Both the position numbers and the translations under genes were made by a program. A stretch of 64,000 nucleotides of DNA from NCBI GenBank assembly GCA_001600175.1, contig BCJC01000007.1, forward strand, positions 892,115 through 956,114. The letters run 5' to 3'. The notes under the pieces were generated by a model. It was not told the origin of the DNA, did not search any database, and saw only the letters and a program-made list of their open reading frames with translations. Source of the stretch: Erythrobasidium yunnanense (lineage: Eukaryota > Basidiomycota > Cystobasidiomycetes > Erythrobasidiales > Erythrobasidiaceae). Within the stretch, counting starts at the first letter, position 1, and each line of letters begins with the position of its first letter. Positions 56,995 to 64,000 of the stretch are shown one piece after another.

Positions 56995-59900
56995 TCATAT
57001 CGGAGAGTCTTGATTTCGGACATCCTTGCTCCAGGTGATATGCCTTCCGGGAGTGTTGACGCGGGGCGTACCCGGTCGCAACAAGGACGATCTTGCTGTC
57101 AAACCTCCGTAGCTCTTCCTTCTGCGTACTGAAGCACCTTCTGGTGTTCCCGTCATATCCTCCTCCTCCTCCAGCAGGCCATATGAGCCTCCTACCCATT
57201 GCCAGACCCGCATTTCTTCCCCATGTTGTTCAGCTACTTTAGCTCGGACGTTACTGTTGCCTTCTACTACCTTCTCGACTCGCTTCCAGAGTTCAGCTCT
57301 GCGCGCAGGCGAATGCTCATGCGATAGAACGAGATCACGAAGCTGGGCAGGCGCTAGGTAGGGCGTTGGATGGATGACATTGTCGATGTGATGATTCTGC
57401 TCTTGTGCTTGGAGGAGCTGTAGAGCAATGGGAACCAACTCTTCGACCTGCTCGCCGATTGCCTTCTTCTGAGCCAACTTTAGACGACCGTACAGAGCAG
57501 CCAGGAGTGCAGCTGCTAGTCCTGCAAGCGATGTCTTGTGTTCCGCAGCAGCGTTGTAAGCAGCTAAGCGAGTCCTGCATCCGAGCGGTAAATCGGCAGC
57601 AATGGCTGAAACCCAGGCCTCCGCTCTACGGATGCGATGTCAGCGAAATCCTGAACATTGGTTGCAGACACTCACTCTTGATCAATACCATGGATGACCT
57701 CATTATGGCTAATCAGGTCCAGGACAGCTTGCTCAAAGATGTCGTCAAACGAGGCATCTGGAATACGGGGCTGTAAGGATCGAGAGATCAGTCTGATCCA
57801 GTATCTAGGGTGACAAACTGCTGCCACTCACGTTCTTCTTTTCGTAAATAACCTTCTTGAGCCAGTCTTGGCTGGCACCATATACTGCCCATTCTTCGGG
57901 CTGTCCGTTTCGATCTTTCAGCGCAGACTTGCGCCTCGCCTTCTCCTCTCCTGAGCATATAATATTTCCTTTAAACGCTCTCAGGAAAGCCGAGATCTGG
58001 GAAGCTGTTTCTGCTACTCTGACGAGTCGCTCGGTATCTGGTCTGCAGTATGGCTTGAAGAGAACAGGCGCTACCGATCTCTTAGGATCCAGACCGTCTG
58101 AGAAGAGGAACGCAACTGCATTCGGCTGCAGGATGTAGTCTTTCGTGCACGACTTGACTTGGCCATCTTCGCAGACAGCGTGCGGCGGACAAGGCTCGCA
58201 TGTGGCTGGCGTAAGATAGTCTATCGAGTCCTTGAGCAGACTATCGATCGCTAGATTGCTGGTGTATGGCTTGGGAGCAGTCAATTGCTGCATCCTCTGG
58301 TGGATGACAGCGCGATTGGCAGATGCTTCCGTGTCGCAGAAACCTAGAGTCTGTTTCTGAGCCGCCCAATATTTGCCATAAGAGCCGAAGAGTGCTAGTA
58401 GAGGTACAGCAGCTCCAAGCGTCTGCACAGCTTTTGGAAGGGCCGATTTGGCTGGCCGAACGACCACGCCTTGCGTTTTGGCTGGCGTGACGACTGTCTC
58501 TACAGCTCGGGCTACAGCACGTTCAGGTGGTGCAGGACCTCGCTTGGCGGGTTTCACCGCTTCCTGAGAGCTGGCTGGGCGCACTCTGGATGACGTGTTC
58601 GGAGCACGAGAAGCTGCGACAGTCACGCTGTCTTCGTCATCATCATCCGTAGCGACCTCTCGACCAGCCATGAGCGGTTCATTGCTTAGATCATCGAGAA
58701 CTTCCGGATCTTCTTGCAAGAGTTCCGGAACGTCGTTGTTGGAGCGGGTTTGACGTTCGCTCGAGACGATAGAAGCTGGCATGGACTGTCGACCGCGAGC
58801 TCTAGGAGTAGGTAAGGGCGGCGACACATCCTTGATAGGCGACACTTTCTTAGGCGATCTGGCTTCAGACACCGTCTCCTGCTTGGTAGGCGAGAGCGAC
58901 AGACTGAAGTCTTCAGGTCTAGTCCTCAACCCTTGTAGAGGTGTACTAGATGCTTTGGACAAGCTCGACATAGACTTGCTGCTTGACATTCTCGAAGGTC
59001 CGGCAGGTACAGTGTATGCAGCTGGGATAGCAGGTACAGCTGGAATAGCTGAATCGCGGCTGCCTAGGCTCGAAAGGGATTTACGAGCAGATGATGGGCC
59101 AGTGGACAAGGTATCGTCGGTCTCGCCGGAAGCTTTGCGCTTGCTGCCGAGCGCTTGCATAGTCGCACTTCTACGGATGCCAGAGCCTACTTCGTCAGAA
59201 GCATTGGCAGTAGATGGACCGAGGGACGACTGTCAAGGCAATGCCTGTCAGTATGGTGATAAGGGTATCGAGCTGAAATTGGCATTACCTTGCGACGCTT
59301 CTTGGCTGACTGTTCGCGATCTGGGCTATCTTGGAAGGGGTTGTAGTCTGAAAAGCCGGACTCTGCTTTCGTTTCTTCGTCTTCTACCGGTGCAGGGACT
59401 GAAGTAGCAGTAGGCTTGAGTTTGCGCTACAGCAATGGCAATCAGCGCCGAGTCGCAGATATGTTGCAGTTTGTATATCAGAGTATAGCTCACCTTGAGG
59501 CCTGTCTCGACTATATCAGACGAAGGCCGTCGATACGGGATCTCAACAACCGGCTTGGTGGGCGAGAGCTGTTCAAGCATGAGAGGGTCAGCTCAGCTTC
59601 CTACCACTCTTTCCAGCGTTGGTACTTACGACAGTCGACTTGCGCCTGACGGCCGGCTTCTCTGTTGCAGGTGGTGAACGTATTTCCTCAGGCTCGTCGA
59701 CCTCCATGACAGTCGCATCCACTGCAGGTTTGATAGACGGTCTTGCTGATCGAGCATTCGTCTTTGTGGATGAAGAAGAAGAACGTTTCTTAGATGATAC
59801 GCCAGGGGTCGCTTCCATATCTGCGTCGTCGTCCTCGTCTTGCTCAGAAAGGATATCTACGGAAGCACTGCGTCGCATGCTAGTTCTTGTAGGAGCAGTA

Positions 59901-60373
59901 GATGTACTGGGAGCGGTAGACTTGCGCTTCTTGGGTAGTACTGCAGATGTTGCCGGGCCGCTGTCTGCGATGGCTGCCAGATTGCCCATCGACATACTCT
60001 TCCGCGCGCTGCTTCTGCTGCTGCTCTTTACTTCAGGTGACTTGATACTTGTAAATTGCTCATCTTCGCTTGCGTTTGCGACGCTCTTTCTTGATGATCT
60101 AGCCGGGGTCGCGCTTGCCTTTGGCTTTGGCGAAGTGATCATTGTTTCCCTTGCGTCTTCTATTCCTCTGCTACTAGCTCTGACTCTCTCTCTTTTAGCC
60201 AGTATCTTCGCAGCGCGTGGTCGGATCTCCTGCTCGTACAGCTGCACGAGCTCGCTCTTCTTGTTTGCGCCGTTGGCTGGGATATCATGTTCTATCAGAA
60301 TCCGACGTAAGTCTGCCATCTTGACGCTGTTGGGGTCGAAATCGGGCTGCAAATGAGCATTCTCGTCGTCCAT
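56995..60373 (-). CDS. Inner nuclear membrane protein Heh1/Src1 (MAN1 type)
   Basis: LEM-family protein that tethers chromatin and helps survey nuclear pores. The start (MDDENAHLQPDFDP) leads into a HeH domain, MADLRRILIEHDIPANGANKKSEL split as MADLRRILIEHDI and GANKKSELVQLY, within the first 50 residues. Then a long basic/Ser linker, the conserved GFSDYNPFQDSPDRE motif at the third exon, and a membrane span (AAVPLLALFGSYG). After it comes the lumenal Man1-Src1 C-terminal domain with CEPCPPHAVCEDG, ILQPNAVAF and CRPDTERLVRVAETA, ending in a winged-helix-like part (ELWKRVEKVVEGNSNVRAK). Exon 1 is 60373-59630; seven or so exons in all, the last ending at 56995. All domains are present, so the protein is complete. 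Confidence 0.87.
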
Positions 60374-60798
60374 TTCTTGCGGTTGATTGATTGTTGACGT
60401 GTCAGAGCAAAGCAGAGCAAAGGGACTATCAAAACAACATGATCGAGATGCAGAAGAGGCAGGCAAAGAATAAGGTAGTATATGCTACCCATGTATTAAG
60501 CAGGTAAGAGCAGTTGCGAACGCGAAGAGGCTTGTTGAGAGCGAAAAGTCTGGGAAAATGAATCGTCGTTGTGAAAGATAGTGAACTGTGCTACAGAAAA
60601 AGAACGACGTCTATCTACTCCCGCGTAAGACCTACGTGGCATCGAGCCAGTATCGTTATCATAGTAACTCCCCTCCAAGAGCCCTGCTCTATCGACATTC
60701 ATTCCGCAACCCTTGGTAGGGAGGTCAGAAGAAGGTGCGGCTGATCTACAGCCCTATATAGTGTATAGTGGTGGAATAGTCATAGTAACTATGTTTAT
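60374..60798. other. Intergenic region
   Basis: About 425 bases between the HEH start and the stop of the esterase gene, both on the minus strand. No supported gene; it should hold the HEH promoter. Confidence 0.4.
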
Positions 60799-62057
60799 TT
60801 AGAGTGCCTTGACGGATTGCCTGTCTGCAAGGATCTTGGCGAGACTCAGGGAACGGCGTTGCTCTGCATGAGAAGCGAGAGATCGGTTGCTTCGCTTGCG
60901 GCGACGCGTGCACTTCTTCTTGCTGCCTGAAGAGCTGCCTGAAGAGGTGGATGAGCCGGTGCTCGACTTGGAGGAAGACGAGCTTGAGCCGTTGGAAGGA
61001 GAGGTGTCTGATGAGCCGGAACTGCTGCCACTGCCAGAGCCCGAAGACGTGGACGTAGATGAATCATCTGAGGAGGAAGATGATGTATCTGTCGACGAAG
61101 AGGAGGAAGAGCCGCCCGAGCGTTTCTGTTGCAGCATCCAGTTCAGGAGATCGGCAGTAAATGGTCCCACGCTCAGACCCGAATGGTCCGTATTGACGAT
61201 AGTCAATGTCGATTTTGTATCACCCAAGCTCTCCATCTTCTGCTGCGTCTGCTCCGCACCCGCAGGCGGGACAGTCGTGTCTCCTGATCCAGCGAATGCT
61301 CTGACTGGAATAGACGCGATAGAACTCAATTGACTCATTACTGCTGGAACAGTCTGTCCGAGTGAATTTGTGATGGAGTTCTGCTCGGCATTCCCGCCGG
61401 AAGGCACGATGGACGCGATGAGTTCTGGTCGATGTACGGCATATCTCCATGATCCGAAGGCGCCCATGCTGCAAATCTCACACAATGTCAGACTTGTTTG
61501 AGATAGCGTAAAGTAAGATGAGTACCCACCTATACCCTGCAACGTGGAAGCGGTTTGTGTCTACTGGATACTTTGCAATCACCGCGTCTACCACCTTGTC
61601 CAGCAGCTCAGGGTACCAATACTGAGGATCCAGTCCATTGTTGGTATTTGTAGGTGCTACAGGGACGATGGAGATGAATCTGCGCTCATATCTATCAGCA
61701 TGAGAAAGCGCTTTGGCCTCTCCTCTATCGCCTTTGAACTCACTTTGTTGCAGCGATAGTATGAGCATCATCTGTATTCCCAGACTCGTACTCATTCACG
61801 AGTTTCCCAAATCCATCGTAGGTCGATAGAGTCTTGACTTGGGACGCATCACCTCTTGCGCCTCGGCCTTGGAGGAATAAAACAGTAGGCAGCTTCTCGC
61901 CATCGCTTGCACCGTCGGGTACGTTGATGCAGTAAGGATAGAATGTGCCCAATGAGGTATCGCAGGTCCGTTTGGCAGAGATTGAGCTGATGTGCGCGAA
62001 AAGGCTGAGGACGGCGGCCAGCGCGGTCCTCTTCGAATTTGACGACGATGGATGCAT
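60799..62057 (-). CDS. Secreted serine esterase (feruloyl/PHB-depolymerase type)
   Basis: Signal peptide at residues about 10-28 (LAAVLSLFAHISSISA). An alpha/beta hydrolase follows: LPTVLFLQGRGARGD near the first strand and oxyanion side, the nucleophile elbow VAGYSMGAFGSW split by an intron in the serine codon, acid GSGDTTVPP and histidine TDHSG. The three-part order matches the esterase D/LpqC group that includes feruloyl and polyhydroxyalkanoate esterases. The C-terminal 100 residues are a Ser/Thr/Gly stalk followed by a basic cluster (KKKCTRRRKRSNR), unusual for a secreted enzyme; it could bind wall polymers. Three exons; the junction TKYERRFISIVP after the first intron fits the family. 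Confidence 0.8.
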
Positions 62058-62385
62058 AACGACTGAGGGAGAGTGTTGTAGGAGCAGAAGAGAACTGAGA
62101 ACGAGATGACTGCTTGAAGGTGGAAGGTGAAAGATAAAGGGAGATAGATGTCAGACAATTTGTAGGAGCGAAGGGGCCAACGCGTCAAAGGACGAGGCGT
62201 ACATGGACATTCCTCAAGAATCAAGCACAGCTTGGCCAAGGACAACGACGAGATGCGTATAATTAGTCATATAACAACGATGCGATTCGCGCAGATGTCT
62301 GATTGTGCTTGAGGATTCTTGCCATCCGCGATGCTGCTGCCTTTTGCCGACACGTCACTCTGTGTCCAGTCAACTCTCCTGTACG

Positions 62386-63330
62386 ATGCAGCCATCAGGC
62401 TCTTCAGCCTCAGCCAACAGTACTCGAGCAACCTTGTCTCCTTCTCCGGGCCGTCCAGCTGGCTCGAAGTTCCTCACTGTATCTCCGCCATTCGGCAGCA
62501 CCACCTTTCTCTGGCCAAACCTCGCTTCCCCTAAACCGCTCGCATGTCACTCCCTCATTAATGGCAACGATGTGGCCTTCGTATTTCCCTTCGAGCAGGT
62601 CGCTCACCCACCCCCGGTCCTCTGGGCCCGACAGGCCGACCTGATGGTACTCTCCTCTTACTTTTCTTCAATGTTCATGGGAGGCTTCCGCGAGAGTCAT
62701 AACGTTCTGCTCCAAACATCCAAGATCCTCGAGGCATGTCAGAACGATCTTGCAAAGATCGTAGCTGAAGAGCGAGCCAAAGGCCAGCCAGACCATACCT
62801 TAGGCGATGAAGATGGAAAGACAGCATGCACATCATCTCGGCCGCTACAATGGCACTTTTCTCTTCCGATCCGCTACATTGTCGTTCGCGACTTTTCTCA
62901 CGCAACATATGAAGCTTTCTTGAAGTGGCATCTTACTAAAGAGATCCATTTCACCCCTCTCAAGCACGAAAAGGATGCCTTCTTCCCACAACGTACAGTG
63001 TGCTGTAAATCGGTCTACAAGCTCGCCCATCAGCTGGGTATAAAAGCGCTGGAGGATCTAGCCGCAAAGAACTTCGAAGAGCAGCTTACCCACTCAAACG
63101 TGCTAGAAGAACTATTCTCACCCATCTGCTTCACCTATCCGACCCTGAAAGAAGCTGCAATGCGAGCCTTGGAGCGCAATTGGGCACAGATTATAGCTTC
63201 AAACGGATTGGACACGATCTCGACCTTGGTACAGTCAGATGATAGCGATGCGAAAGAGATAGCTATGCTTGCCCTCGAAATACTCAAGATGGCGCCGAGG
63301 ATCTTTTACGGCCAGACTCTCTCCAAGTGA
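62386..63330 (+). CDS. BTB/POZ-like protein
   Basis: Intronless, 314 residues from the ATG at 62386 (MQPSGSSAS); a 27-codon upstream extension from 62305 is Cys-rich and unlikely. The fold order fits a BTB domain: NGNDVAFVFPFE strand, LWARQADLMVLSSYFSSMFMGGFRES helix pair seen as VLSSYFSSMF, then after an insert RYIVVRDFSHATYEAFLKW and the closing helices VYKLAHQLGIKALEDLA. The C-terminal helices (LTHSNVLEELFSP, LKEAAMRALERNW) resemble a BACK-like extension. Fungal proteins of this type are substrate adaptors of Cul3 ligases or of unknown role. Divergent from the esterase. Confidence 0.65.
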   Translation: MQPSGSSASANSTRATLSPSPGRPAGSKFLTVSPPFGSTTFLWPNLASPKPLACHSLINGNDVAFVFPFEQVAHPPPVLWARQADLMVLSSYFSSMFMGGFRESHNVLLQTSKILEACQNDLAKIVAEERAKGQPDHTLGDEDGKTACTSSRPLQWHFSLPIRYIVVRDFSHATYEAFLKWHLTKEIHFTPLKHEKDAFFPQRTVCCKSVYKLAHQLGIKALEDLAAKNFEEQLTHSNVLEELFSPICFTYPTLKEAAMRALERNWAQIIASNGLDTISTLVQSDDSDAKEIAMLALEILKMAPRIFYGQTLSK

Positions 63331-64000
63331 AAAGGCTGATTCGCGATAGGTGCGTGCGTTCTTCATCGGGTAGTTGGACGATAATGTTGAGAGTGCTTAT
63401 GTCAATCTCGCCGAACAGACCACATAGCAACAAGGGAGCATTAACAAAACAAGGAAAGGGCAGCCGATCTTGCGCTGATCAGGATAGACTGCCTAGCTTC
63501 CTTAGGTGACAGCTAATTGTCAAGGTACGTCCCGCAGCGTGCGATTATCAGAGGAGATCGCGAAATATGCTTCTTTTCTCCTCAGCTTGATTATCCGCTA
63601 TTGTGCTTAGGGAGATATGCTTGAAGCTTGTAGTCCTCTGATGTATAGGTCGTTCGTCTAGCTAGCTGCTTGTTCGACATGCACTTCTTCTCCTGTTTCA
63701 AGCATTCATTTCTTTCCAACGCGAACTCGAGAGTTTGAAAGTTGGTACAAGCAGCTTACGGACGCTATCTATGGCCCAAACCTACAAGCTATTGCTTGCT
63801 ACAGCTGAGATGATGATTGACGCGAACGATGTGCTATCGTTCCGCTGTCTCGGCTCAGTCGGTCTGCGTCACATGCTCCTCTCGAAGGTCTCCACCTCCG
63901 CTAATGAAGGCTATTGAGCCGTAACAATACAACCCTTACTGCCGAATTGATACTCTCTATCTCTTTCCCATTCCCTTCACGGTCCTGATCTGCAAGACTG
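63331..64000. other. Right-end stretch without a supported gene
   Basis: About 670 bases. A short plus-strand frame at 63735-63917 is partly protein-like (YKLLLATAEMMIDANDV) but has no support. Probably the promoter or first exons of a gene beyond the window. Confidence 0.35.

Noticed and set aside
60887-61333. Acidic plus-strand frame opposite the esterase
   Set aside because: Its Glu/Asp runs are just the reverse of the Ser/Thr codons of the esterase stalk.
1-64000. CRISPR arrays, operons or ribosome binding sites
   Set aside because: The window is clearly eukaryotic with spliced genes; no spaced direct repeats were seen.

Overview
This is nuclear DNA of a fungus, most likely a basidiomycete. 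Genes are dense, on both strands, and cut by many short introns (mostly 43-80 bases, GT-AG, many with GTAAGT, GTGAGT or GTGGGT donors). Several gene families (RIC1, Heh/Src1, Yvc1, Tim8, SUR7, Est1/SMG7-like, Cnn_1N-type gamma-tubulin anchor, Zn2Cys6 regulators) are typical fungal ones. The species cannot be fixed from the sequence; the intron density and compactness would fit Pucciniomycotina or a related lineage, which is inference. All exon structures were read by eye. Most were checked by frame and phase across every junction, and the totals came out as whole codons.

Layout. 1-28 kb is mainly housekeeping: a Yvc1-type channel (cut by the left edge) head to head with a START-domain membrane protein; an Est1/SMG7-like decay factor; Tim8; a coiled-coil protein; a WW-domain protein; a broken, unrecognised region at 11.8-15.5 kb with an exonuclease-like motif; a DUF985 cupin; a SUR7-type membrane protein; a 14-exon microtubule-organising-centre coiled-coil protein; and RIC1. 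28-32.5 kb holds a secreted double-psi barrel protein and a long gene-poor stretch.

32.9-51 kb is the accessory region. It contains three paralogous serine hydrolase-like genes and, between the first and second, a compact set that looks catabolic: an allantoate-permease-type MFS transporter, an FAD monooxygenase, a Zn2Cys6 regulator, an eight-exon DUF4863 gene (the family of 4-hydroxylaminobenzoate lyase) and an amidase. Two divergent promoters in the set and the regulator's own promoter carry CGG-type palindromes or repeats. My reading is that the amidase frees, the monooxygenase oxidises and the DUF4863 enzyme converts an imported nitrogen-bearing (possibly aromatic) substrate under the local regulator. 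That pathway is inference.

44.6-63.3 kb returns to ordinary genes: COA8, a type II membrane glycosyltransferase-like protein, a very large Ser/Gln-rich protein with a conserved C-terminal beta-rich region, the inner nuclear membrane protein Heh1/Src1, a secreted esterase and a BTB-like protein.
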